Of a stretch of 64,000 bases of DNA, positions 27,216 through 34,655 are shown in pieces. The position numbers and the translations under genes are program-made. Location: assembly GCF_018784445.1 (NCBI RefSeq), contig NZ_WQOH01000052.1, positions 104,136-168,135 of the forward strand, given 5' to 3'. The DNA is from Gemmiger formicilis (GTDB lineage: Bacteria; Bacillota; Clostridia; Oscillospirales; Ruminococcaceae). The notes beneath the pieces are model-generated. The model was not told the DNA's origin and did not search any database. It saw nothing but the letters and a program-made list of their open reading frames with translations. Numbering within the stretch: position 1 is the first letter of the stretch; each line of letters opens with the position of its first letter.

Positions 27216-27262
27216 AAACCAAAGAGGGTGCTGTTTGGTTGACGGCATCCTCTTTTGGTTTA
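27215..27262 (+). terminator. Terminator of the ilv operon
   Basis: AAACCAAAGAGGGTGC (27216-27231) pairs with GCATCCTCTTTTGGTTT (27245-27261), with one bulged A. Confidence 0.85.
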
Positions 27263-27269
27263 TTGAACG

Positions 27270-27400
27270 GTAGGGGCCGGGCATGCCCGGCCCTCGGCCT
27301 TCCCGTATACGATCGTTTTGCCCTGCAATGCCCATTGAAATTGCCTTGCAGAGAGTGGTCTTGCTCCCTCCGCGGGGCGTCGAGGACGCCGCCCCCCTAC
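27270..27400. repeat. GTAGGGGC-family repeat, composite
   Basis: Left part GTAGGGGCCGGGCATGCCCG (27270-27289), right part GCGGGGCGTCGAGGACGCCG then CCCCCCTAC up to 27400. The right end overlaps the stop codon (TAG) of the carbonic anhydrase gene. A small relative, CCTACGGGGCGTCGGGGACG, lies at 27940-27959 just beyond the start of that gene. Confidence 0.65.
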
Positions 27401-27915
27401 AAATTCGGGGCTTTCGCGTGCAGCTTCGCCAATTCCAGGTACTCTTCCTCGTTTGCTTTGATTCCTGCGGCCTGCGCCGCACTGACCGGGTGCATGACCT
27501 TTCCCGGCACGCCGATGACAAGGCTGCCTGCGGGCACGACCATCTTTTCCGGCACTAGCGCCCCGGCGGCAATCAAACTGCCCGCGCCGATGACTGCGCC
27601 GTTCAAAATCGTGGCGTGCATCCCAATTAAACAGTTATCGCCCACTGTGCAGCCGTGGACGATGGCTCCATGACCGATGGACACGCCGCGCCCTATCGTC
27701 ACATCCAGCCCGGGGCCGGTGTGCAGCACAGCGTTATCCTGCACGTTGGAGTTCTCGCCGATGGTGATGCGCCCGGTATCGGCCCGCAGCACCGCGCCAT
27801 ACCAGACGCTGCTGTTCTTTTCCAGCCGCACGCTGCCCGCGATTGTCGCGTTTTCCGCTGCGAAGGCCGCACCGTAATCGGCAGGGGAGTGGGCGTTCAC
27901 TGTGATAAAAGGCAT
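27397..27915 (-). CDS. Gamma-class carbonic anhydrase-like hexapeptide-repeat protein
   Basis: A 172-residue left-handed beta-helix protein of the PaaY/YrdA/Cam-like family. Repeated I-G-x-x-x-x hexads run from about residue 18 to 140. Zinc-ligand-type histidines are seen in QDNAVLHTGPG, VSIGHGAIVHGCTVG and GMHATILNG. Family members include gamma carbonic anhydrases and inactive relatives; activity cannot be predicted here. The stop codon falls inside a repeat. The gene stands alone. Confidence 0.9.
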   Translation of the reverse strand: MPFITVNAHSPADYGAAFAAENATIAGSVRLEKNSSVWYGAVLRADTGRITIGENSNVQDNAVLHTGPGLDVTIGRGVSIGHGAIVHGCTVGDNCLIGMHATILNGAVIGAGSLIAAGALVPEKMVVPAGSLVIGVPGKVMHPVSAAQAAGIKANEEEYLELAKLHAKAPNL

Positions 27916-27996
27916 AGGTTTTCTTCCTTTCGATATCGTCCTACGGGGCGTCGGGGACGCCGCCCCTTATATCTATTATACAAAATGAAATCGAAA

Positions 27997-28026
27997 TTGA
28001 AAAGTCACCGCCACCTGTGGTACAAT
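27997..28026 (+). promoter_or_regulatory. Promoter of the HAD phosphatase
   Basis: TTGAAA (27997-28002), an 18-base spacer and TACAAT (28021-28026), 28 bases before the ATG. Confidence 0.6.
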
Positions 28027-28054
28027 AAAAGCGCGAAATAAAAGGAGTTGTACT

Positions 28055-28828
28055 ATGTCCATCAAAATGATCTGCAGCGACATTGACGGTACGCTGCTGC
28101 AATACGGCCGCCAGAAGCTGGAGGGCGAAATTTTTGACCAGATCCGCGCCCTGCATGACCGGGGCATCCTGTTCTGCCCGGCGTCGGGGCGGCAGTACAC
28201 CAGCCTGCGCCTGCTGTTTGAGCCTGTGGCCGACTGCTGCGTTTTCCTGTGCGAGAACGGCGGCGTCCTGTTCAAGGACGAGCAGTGCATTGCGGAAAAT
28301 CCGATGCCCCGCGCCTTGGCCGAGGAAATCGCCCGCGATATGTGGCAGAACAGCGACGGTCAGGGAGAGGTCATGCTTTCCGGTCAGAACTGCGCCTACC
28401 TGATGGAGCGGGGCCTCGGCATGCTCGACCGCATCCGGTTCATCGGCAACCGGTACAAGGTCATTGCCGACCCGTCCGAGATTCCGGAGGAGATCGTCAA
28501 GGTGTCGGTCTATCTGCACGAGGGGGTCGCGCCCTATGTCGACCGCTTTGTGCCGCGCTGGCAGCAGGCCAACTGCGCAGTGGCCGGCCCCTACTGGATC
28601 GACACCACGACCGCAAACAAGGGCGTCGGCGTACAGTCCCTTTGCCGCGTGCTGGGCATTGCCCCCGATGAGGTCATGGCCTTTGGCGACAACTTTAACG
28701 ATGTATCAATGCTGGACATCGTGGACACCCCCTACATCATGGACAGCGCCGCCCCCGCGCTGCGCGCCCGTTATCCGCTGCACACCCCGCGCCCCGAGGA
28801 CGTGCTGCGGGATTTTCTTGCAAAATGA
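28055..28828 (+). CDS. HAD-superfamily hydrolase, Cof type
   Basis: A 257-residue sugar-phosphate phosphatase-type protein (Cof/YbiV, HAD IIB). Motif I CSDIDGTLL (about residues 6-14) has the nucleophile Asp and the DxD acid; motif II is PASGRQYTSL (about 45); motif III/IV is TTANKGVGVQSLCRVLGI then MAFGDNFNDVSML (about 190-225). The cap domain lies between. The substrate is not predictable. ATG follows AAAGGAGTTGTACT. Confidence 0.9.
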   Translation: MSIKMICSDIDGTLLQYGRQKLEGEIFDQIRALHDRGILFCPASGRQYTSLRLLFEPVADCCVFLCENGGVLFKDEQCIAENPMPRALAEEIARDMWQNSDGQGEVMLSGQNCAYLMERGLGMLDRIRFIGNRYKVIADPSEIPEEIVKVSVYLHEGVAPYVDRFVPRWQQANCAVAGPYWIDTTTANKGVGVQSLCRVLGIAPDEVMAFGDNFNDVSMLDIVDTPYIMDSAAPALRARYPLHTPRPEDVLRDFLAK

Positions 28829-28933
28829 CGCCAAATGACAAAATCTCCCATGTTATGGCTTTTCGGTGCAGTCCCTGCCGAAAATTTTTAACAAATTCAC
28901 CAAAGATTAGGGGTGTTTTTGGCTCTTTTTCCG

Positions 28934-28962
28934 TTGACGTATACGGCGCAGTATGTTATTAT
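28934..28962 (+). promoter_or_regulatory. Promoter of ptsH-ptsI
   Basis: TTGACG (28934-28939), a 17-base spacer and TATTAT (28957-28962), about 60 bases before the ptsH start. Confidence 0.8.
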
Positions 28963-29022
28963 AATAACAGCTTAATGATTGCGCCGCGCTCTACCGCTGC
29001 GCACTTATGGGAGGAAAAAGCT

Positions 29023-29283
29023 ATGAAAGAATTCACGTATACCATCAAAGAGCCGGTCGGCATCCATGCACGTCCCGCCGGTATGCTTGCAAAAGAGGCC
29101 AAGACCTGCCAGAGCACCGTCACCATCGTGGACAAGAACGGCAAGTCCGTTGACGCCACCCGCCTGATGGCTCTGATGGGCATGGGCATCAAGTGCGGCG
29201 ACACCGTCACCGTCAAGATTGAGGGCGCCGACGAGGAGACCGCCGCCCCCGCCATGGAGAAGTTCTTCAACGAGCATCTGTAA
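29023..29283 (+). CDS. ptsH: HPr-like phosphocarrier protein without Ser46
   Basis: An 86-residue HPr. The catalytic His15 is intact in PVGIHARPAGMLAKEA. When aligned without gaps to Bacillus HPr (GKTVNLKSIMGVMSLGI against GKSVDATRLMALMGMGI), the regulatory Ser46 is Arg and the preceding Lys is Thr. In Firmicutes HPr kinase phosphorylates Ser46 to drive CcpA catabolite repression, so this protein should carry phosphate to sugars but not take part in that control. ATG 29023 follows GGGAGGAAAAAGCT. ptsI follows after a terminator-like hairpin. Confidence 0.94.
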   Translation: MKEFTYTIKEPVGIHARPAGMLAKEAKTCQSTVTIVDKNGKSVDATRLMALMGMGIKCGDTVTVKIEGADEETAAPAMEKFFNEHL

Positions 29284-29299
29284 TTCCGATTTCATTTAC

Positions 29300-29341
29300 G
29301 GCCGCGGCCGCCACACCAGAACGGCGGGCGCGGCCCTTTTT
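29300..29341 (+). terminator. Intercistronic terminator between ptsH and ptsI
   Basis: GGCCGCGGCCGCC (29300-29312) pairs with GGCGGGCGCGGCC (29323-29335) with one mismatch, followed by CTTTTTG. It probably terminates part of the transcripts so that more HPr than enzyme I is made. Confidence 0.75.
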
Positions 29342-29357
29342 GTAAGGAGGTTTTCCC

Positions 29358-31037
29358 ATGATCACGATTCAGGGCAAGGGCGTTTCCGCCGGTGTCGGCG
29401 TTGGCCCGCTCTACTTCTACCGCCGCGCCACGGCCGAGATCAAGCGCTATACCGTAGAGGATACAGACGCCGAGTGGCATCGCTTTAAAGGCGCCCAGAC
29501 CGGCGCAGTCGAGCAACTGGGCGTTCTGGCCGAGCAGGCCCGCAAGGAAGCCGGCGACGAGGCCGCCATGCTGTTTGAGACCCACCAGATGATGGCCGAG
29601 GACCTTGACTACGAGGAGGCCATCGAAGATCGCATCCTCAACCAGAAGATGAACGCCGAGGCCGCCGTCTCCGACACAGCCGAGCAGTTTGCCGAGATGT
29701 TCGCCTCGATGGACGACGCCTATATGCAGGCCCGCGCCGCCGACGTCAAGGACGTCAGCCAGCGCATCCTCAGCATCCTGTGCGGCATCGTGCAGGGCGG
29801 AATTGCGTCCGATGTGCCGGTGCTGCTCTGCGCCGACGACCTGGCCCCCTCCGAGACGATCCAGCTGGATAAGTCAAAGATTCTCGGCTTCATCACGGCG
29901 GGCGGCTCCGGCTCCAGCCATACGGCCATTCTGGCCCGTACCATGGGCATCCCTGCCATCGTTGGCATGGGCGACGCCCTGAAGCCCGAATACGAGGGCC
30001 GCCAGGCCATTGCGGACGGTGCTACCGGCGCACTGGTCATTGACCCCGACGACGACACCCGCGACCGCCTGCTGAAGAAGCGCGACGAGCAGCTGCGTCT
30101 GCAGCGCCTGCTGGAAACGCTGAAAGGCCAGGCCAACGCGACGAAGGACGGCAAGACCATCCGCATCTACTGCAACATCGGCTCTCCCGAGGATGTCCAC
30201 GCCGTACAGGTCAACGACGGCGGCGGCATTGGCCTGTTCCGCTCCGAGTTCCTGTACCTGAACACCAGCGACTATCCGACCGAGGACCAGCAGTTTGAGG
30301 CCTACAAGCAGGTGCTCTCCGACATGGACGGCAAGGAAGTCATCATCCGCACACTGGACATCGGCGCGGACAAGCAGATTGGCTACTTCAACCTGCCCAA
30401 GGAGGACAACCCCGCCATGGGTATGCGCGCGCTGCGCATCTGCCTGACCCGGCCGGAGATTTTCAAGACCCAGCTGCGCGCACTGTTCCGTGCGTCGGCT
30501 TTCGGCAAGCTGGGCATTATGTTCCCGATGGTCACGTCCGTCTGGGAAGTCCGCGAGGCAAAGAAGCTCTGCGAGGAAGTCAAACGTGAACTGAAGCACG
30601 AGGGCACGCCGTACAGCGAGGACGTGCAGATCGGTATTATGATCGAGACGCCCGCTGCCGCTGTGATGAGCGACCGCCTGGCGAAGGAAGTGGACTTCTT
30701 CAGCATCGGCACGAACGACCTGACCCAGTACACGCTGGCCTGCGACCGCCAGAACAACGACCTGGGCCGTTTCTACGACCCGCACCACCCGGCTGTGCTG
30801 CGCCTGATCCAGATGGTGACGGAGAACGCCCACAAGAACGGCATCTGGGTGGGCATCTGCGGCGAGCTGGGCGCAGACCTGGCCCTGACCGAGACGTTCC
30901 TCGCCATCGGCGTGGACGAGCTTTCTGTGACGCCGCGCTCTGTGCTGCCGCTGCGCAACGCCGTCCGCATGACTGACACCCGCGAGACCAGCGAGCGCAT
31001 CCTGGCCGAGCTGGATTCGGATTACACGGCACGGTAA
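29358..31037 (+). CDS. ptsI: PTS enzyme I (phosphoenolpyruvate-protein phosphotransferase)
   Basis: A 559-residue enzyme I that takes phosphate from PEP and passes it to HPr. The phosphorylated His188 sits in GGSGSSHTAILARTMGIPA. The PEP-binding domain is complete: GIGLFRSEFLY, RTLDIGADK, MRALRICL, GIMIETPAA, SIGTNDLTQYTLACDRQN and WVGICGELG with the catalytic Cys. ATG follows AAGGAGGTTTTCCC. This intact copy contrasts with the degenerate paralog at 61980-63533. Confidence 0.97.
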   Translation: MITIQGKGVSAGVGVGPLYFYRRATAEIKRYTVEDTDAEWHRFKGAQTGAVEQLGVLAEQARKEAGDEAAMLFETHQMMAEDLDYEEAIEDRILNQKMNAEAAVSDTAEQFAEMFASMDDAYMQARAADVKDVSQRILSILCGIVQGGIASDVPVLLCADDLAPSETIQLDKSKILGFITAGGSGSSHTAILARTMGIPAIVGMGDALKPEYEGRQAIADGATGALVIDPDDDTRDRLLKKRDEQLRLQRLLETLKGQANATKDGKTIRIYCNIGSPEDVHAVQVNDGGGIGLFRSEFLYLNTSDYPTEDQQFEAYKQVLSDMDGKEVIIRTLDIGADKQIGYFNLPKEDNPAMGMRALRICLTRPEIFKTQLRALFRASAFGKLGIMFPMVTSVWEVREAKKLCEEVKRELKHEGTPYSEDVQIGIMIETPAAAVMSDRLAKEVDFFSIGTNDLTQYTLACDRQNNDLGRFYDPHHPAVLRLIQMVTENAHKNGIWVGICGELGADLALTETFLAIGVDELSVTPRSVLPLRNAVRMTDTRETSERILAELDSDYTAR

Positions 31038-31058
31038 AATTGGTTTTATAAAACAAAG

Positions 31059-31093
31059 TGGACACCTGATGAAATGTCAGGTGTCCATTTTTT
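31059..31093 (+). terminator. Terminator after ptsI
   Basis: TGGACACCTGA (31059-31069) pairs with TCAGGTGTCCA (31077-31087) followed by TTTTTTG. Confidence 0.92.
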
Positions 31094-31103
31094 GTCGCTA
31101 TAT

Positions 31104-31132
31104 GCAGGGGCCAGGTATGCCTGGCCCCTGCA
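31104..31132. repeat. GTAGGGGC-family minimal palindrome
   Basis: GCAGGGGCCAGGTATGCCTGG then CCCCTGC, between the ptsI terminator and the stop of the AAA+ gene. The terminal T-A pairs are replaced by C-G. Confidence 0.6.
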
Positions 31133-31140
31133 ACTTTGCC

Positions 31141-33195
31141 TTATTCCAACTCAAAATCCCCTGGCAGCAGCAGTTCCAGGCTGGCATCCGGGTCGGCCAC
31201 CAGCCGCTTAGACTGGTTCAAAATTGCTTTTTCCAAGGTATTGCGCGCCATACGGCCGTTGCCGTTGGTGGCAGCGTCCTCGACCTGCTTGCGGTCAAAG
31301 TAGGTCACCAGCGGCAGCTTGCAGGCGTCGTCCAGTGTGTAGCCCTTGCCCTTGGCAATCGAGCACAGAATCTTATACAGCTCCTCGCCCGAGTAATCCG
31401 GGAACTCGATCTGATTCGGGAAGCGGCTGGCAAGGCCGGAGTTCGCGCTCAAAAACAGCTGCATCTCCTTCGTGTAGCCCGCCAGAATGACGACCAGGTC
31501 GTCGCGGTGATCCTCAATGCCCTTGACCAGCGTGTCGATGGCTTCCAGCCCGAAGCTGTCCTCACCGCCGCGGTAGAGGGCGTAGGCTTCGTCGATGAAC
31601 AGCACACCGCCCAGGGCGCTCTGGATGACCGAGTTTGTCAGCGGGGCCGTGTGGCCCACATAGCGGCCTACCAGGTCCGCACGGGTCACTTCCACCAGCT
31701 GGCCGCCGCGCAGTGCGCCGATGGCTTTCAGATATTTCGCCAGAATGCGGGCAATCGTCGTTTTGCCGGTGCCGGGGTTGCCGGTGAAGATCATGTGCAT
31801 ATTGACCTCGGCCACCTTCAGGCCCTGGGCCTTGCGGCGCTGCTGGGTCTGCACGTTTTTGGCGATATCCCGCACATAATTTTTGATTTCCTCCAGGCCG
31901 ATGATGCCGTCCAGCTCGGCCTCCACGGCATCCACGTCGCCGCGGTACTGCTGGGGCAGCAGTGCCAGCAGGTCAATGGCCTTGCCGCCATTCACAGCCA
32001 TGCACAGTTTGCCGTCCACCGCCGTCAGCACGGCAGGCGTGCCCTCGGCGGGTGTCGCGTCAGCATCCAGCACATACTCGGCAATGGCGCGGTAGACCGT
32101 CTCGCAGTAATCGCGCATGGCCTGCATACCGCTGGTCTTGCCGTACTGGGCTGCCAGCAGATCCCGTACATCCGCGCCCATGGACAGTGCCAGTCCGCAC
32201 TGCTTGCGGGTGCGTTTGACGAGAAAATTCAGCTCCCGCGCGGCCACAGCCGCCAGCGCATCGGGGGTGAACGCCTCGGTGCGGCAGATATCGCCCGCGA
32301 CGGTATCCACGAACTTTGCGCCGAAGTGGTCCGCCAGCGCGGCCTCGCCCTTGTTGGAGTAGAACACAAAGTATTTACCGCCCGCCTGCAATTCGCCGAT
32401 GGCCCCGGGGGCCAGCGCTGTGCCGACATCGACAAGGATGCCGCGCTGCAAGACGTACCGGCTGGACAGCGCCAGCGTACCATCGATGGCCAGCGTGGAC
32501 AGCATATTTAAATAGTTGGCGGCACAGCCCTCGTAATGCTCAAAGGCCAGCACCTCGGCGTCGGACTGCAGCGCCGCGTAAAGATCCTGCAAAAACAGCT
32601 TCTCCTGCGCGGGGCCGGGGTAGAGCGCCAAGTCCAGCGTCTCAATCGACGCGCTGCGCAGGATGCCCCGGGCGGCCAGTTCTTCCACCACGCATTTCAG
32701 CGCGTAGTGGCGGCCGGTGCCGTTGGGCCCGCACAGAAGCATCACACTGCGGGCGCGGGTGGTATCCTCCGCCGTGCCCAGCACAAAGGGGCGGCGGAAC
32801 GCCTTGACCAGCGCCGAGACGAAGGCATCCTGCCCCAGCACCTGGGCTTTGATTTTATCCGTCACACCGGTAAAATCTGCCTTGCCGTTGGCAGCCGGGG
32901 CAGGGGAGGGCGCGGCCACCGTGCCGCCCAGCAGGCCATCCTGTTTCAGCGACTTTGTCAGTTCACTGCTCATCTTGCGCACATTCTCGGCGGTGGCGGC
33001 ACCGGCTTTCTGCACCGCGCCCAGCGCACTGCTGGCGGCGGATTGGCGTTTCTGGGCCGCGCTCAGGGCTTCCAGCTGGGCCTGCATCTGCTGCACGGCA
33101 TCGCTGGCAGCTTCGGCCTGCTGCTCATTGGCGGCGTATTTGCCGCCGCCCATCAGGCCGCGGACCCAGGCATCGTACTGATCTTCCAGGCTCAT
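31141..33195 (-). CDS. Two-module AAA+ ATPase (Clp-like plus CbbX/SpoVK-like) of the radical-SAM locus
   Basis: A 684-residue ATPase. Residues 1-90 are Ala/Gln-rich and likely coiled coil. The first AAA module (about 115-330) resembles Clp/VPS4 folds but its P-loop reads GPNGTGRH (156-163), lacking the catalytic Lys. The second module is CbbX/SpoVK-like with a full Walker A GNPGTGKT (472-479), Walker B GVLFIDEA (about 530-537), sensor LAGYTKEM and an Arg-finger-type NSGLASRFP. It may remodel the Cys-rich membrane protein encoded upstream or its modifying enzyme. The start codon overlaps what would be the stop of that gene before the MITE inserted (ATGA at 33195-33192). It now lies downstream of the element and may depend on read-through. 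Confidence 0.88.
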   Translation of the reverse strand: MSLEDQYDAWVRGLMGGGKYAANEQQAEAASDAVQQMQAQLEALSAAQKRQSAASSALGAVQKAGAATAENVRKMSSELTKSLKQDGLLGGTVAAPSPAPAANGKADFTGVTDKIKAQVLGQDAFVSALVKAFRRPFVLGTAEDTTRARSVMLLCGPNGTGRHYALKCVVEELAARGILRSASIETLDLALYPGPAQEKLFLQDLYAALQSDAEVLAFEHYEGCAANYLNMLSTLAIDGTLALSSRYVLQRGILVDVGTALAPGAIGELQAGGKYFVFYSNKGEAALADHFGAKFVDTVAGDICRTEAFTPDALAAVAARELNFLVKRTRKQCGLALSMGADVRDLLAAQYGKTSGMQAMRDYCETVYRAIAEYVLDADATPAEGTPAVLTAVDGKLCMAVNGGKAIDLLALLPQQYRGDVDAVEAELDGIIGLEEIKNYVRDIAKNVQTQQRRKAQGLKVAEVNMHMIFTGNPGTGKTTIARILAKYLKAIGALRGGQLVEVTRADLVGRYVGHTAPLTNSVIQSALGGVLFIDEAYALYRGGEDSFGLEAIDTLVKGIEDHRDDLVVILAGYTKEMQLFLSANSGLASRFPNQIEFPDYSGEELYKILCSIAKGKGYTLDDACKLPLVTYFDRKQVEDAATNGNGRMARNTLEKAILNQSKRLVADPDASLELLLPGDFELE

Positions 33196-33250
33196 TTTCC
33201 ATCCTCGATTTCCGGGTCGATGCTGACATCGGCCCCTGCATTTTTCTTAG

Positions 33251-33534
33251 GGCAATACCGCATAATTCTAAGTGCCGATACGGCGAGCGAGGTGCGGCAG
33301 CTGCTAAGCCAAAAGCGCAGATAATACTGGATGCTGCAAAGGTGAGCGCCGCCAGTGGCGGATACAGCGAACCGAAGCAGGGGCAGCGGTCGCAGAGTGC
33401 GAGGGGCTTTTGCCCCCGAAGCACGATGCGGGTACCGCAACCCGACATTATCGAGCATTTTGGCAACGCAGATGCCGTGCCGCAGCCGCCGGAGCGGTGC
33501 TTAAGCCGTCAGGTGGGAATTGTGCGGTGTTGCC
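33251..33534. mobile_element. MITE-like element, copy 2 (284 bp, inverted, inside an operon)
   Basis: Same terminal repeats as copies 1 and 3, inverted relative to them. Target duplication TTAG at 33247-33250 and 33535-33538. It carries about 112 extra bases in its centre (about 33334-33446, with GAGGGGCTTTTGCCCCC and GCCGCCAGTGGCGG hairpins). It interrupts the end of the Cys-rich protein gene, changing the C-terminus and separating it from the AAA+ gene. Confidence 0.85.
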
Positions 33535-34655
33535 TTAGGGATTTTTACCGTGTAGAAGTCCTTCACACTGCACCCGGCGCGGCCGCCGCCTGCACAGGCG
33601 CAGGCACACGCACAACTGGATGCACACGCGCAGGCGCAGCTGGACGCACAGCTGGAATGGCTGCTGTGGTTGCGGCCCACACCGCCGCCGCGGGTCTTGC
33701 CGCCGCCGGAGCGGTACTCCGGGGGTGGGTCGGTGCGGTGGTAGCCGGTGGGCGGGGGTGCGCTGCGGGCGCGGCGGATCGTGTGTACGCCGTTGGTGTA
33801 CCAGAACCAGTCATCGGGGTCGATATCACTGCCGAAGCCGCCGCCCCAGTCAGGGGACTGGGAGGCCACCGCAATGATGATGATTGCCACCGCCAGCAGC
33901 ACAATAACAGCCGACGCCAGCAGCACGATGATTCCCTCTAAATCCTCACCGCTGTCGTAGTCGTCGGTGGTCATCTCGGCCCCCGGGTCAAAGGCGGCGG
34001 CGTTCGTAATGGGTACTGTCACATGGACATTGGCCGCCTGGCCGTGGCCCATCGCGCCGAAATCCCAGGTCAGGTAATCACCGTCCATGCCAGTATTATC
34101 CGCCACAAAGCCGTCGTAATTGCGCCAGCGCACCTGCATATTCCCGACGCTCAAATCGTCGAACCAGCCCGGTGTAAAGTTGAAGTTTGCCGTACCGTCG
34201 TCATTTCGTGTGAACAGGTGGCTCTGATGTACGCTGAACACAAAATGTACGCTGCTCTCACCGCCATTCGCCGCGGCCACATCGGGGGCATAGTAGCGGC
34301 GGTTGAACACGACCTTGGCATAGCTGCCGCCGTCGCTGGAATACTGCAAGTCGGAAATCGTATCGGTCAGCGGGGTCAGCTCGTCCACGCTGGCATTGGC
34401 AAGGCCGATTTTGACCCAGCTCAAATAGTCGGTGGCGTCGCCGTCAATGACCTGCCAGTCAATGTCGTAGGTAATATCCGCCGTGCCGTCCTCCCTCGGA
34501 TCCACGGTCACGATGTAGCTGCGGATATAATCCATGTCGCCGCTCTCGGCGTAGGGGGCGTCCACCTCGGCCGCCGCAGCGGGCAGAGCCAGCAGACTGC
34601 CGCACAGCAGGACAGCCCACAAAAGCGCCAGACAGCGCAGAACACTCGTTTTCAT
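33501..34655 (-). CDS. Secreted membrane protein with nine-cysteine Cys-Ala tail (possible radical-SAM substrate)
   Basis: A 384-residue protein of no family I can name surely; the ectodomain vaguely recalls DUF2207. Signal peptide at residues 1-28 (LALLWAVLLCGSLLALPAAAA), beta-rich ectodomain to about 240, one membrane helix (about 241-265), then a Gly/Pro/Arg-rich cytoplasmic part. From 327 comes a Ser/His segment and a tail with Cys at 336, 340, 342, 344, 348, 350, 352, 354 and 362, mostly alternating with Ala, then GGGRAGC and KDFY. The last ten residues are encoded by a MITE; without it the frame would continue KIPK then KNAGADVSIDPEIEDGK and stop on the next gene's start. ATG 34655 overlaps the radical-SAM stop (TGATG). 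The membrane topology is predicted by eye. Confidence 0.8.
   Translation of the reverse strand: MKTSVLRCLALLWAVLLCGSLLALPAAAAEVDAPYAESGDMDYIRSYIVTVDPREDGTADITYDIDWQVIDGDATDYLSWVKIGLANASVDELTPLTDTISDLQYSSDGGSYAKVVFNRRYYAPDVAAANGGESSVHFVFSVHQSHLFTRNDDGTANFNFTPGWFDDLSVGNMQVRWRNYDGFVADNTGMDGDYLTWDFGAMGHGQAANVHVTVPITNAAAFDPGAEMTTDDYDSGEDLEGIIVLLASAVIVLLAVAIIIIAVASQSPDWGGGFGSDIDPDDWFWYTNGVHTIRRARSAPPPTGYHRTDPPPEYRSGGGKTRGGGVGRNHSSHSSCASSCACACASSCACACACAGGGRAGCSVKDFYTVKIPKATPHNSHLTA

Noticed and set aside
33192-33458. An 88-codon minus-strand ORF spanning the MITE end
   Set aside because: It starts inside the MITE and only its last residues are native; they are the displaced C-terminus of the Cys-tail protein.
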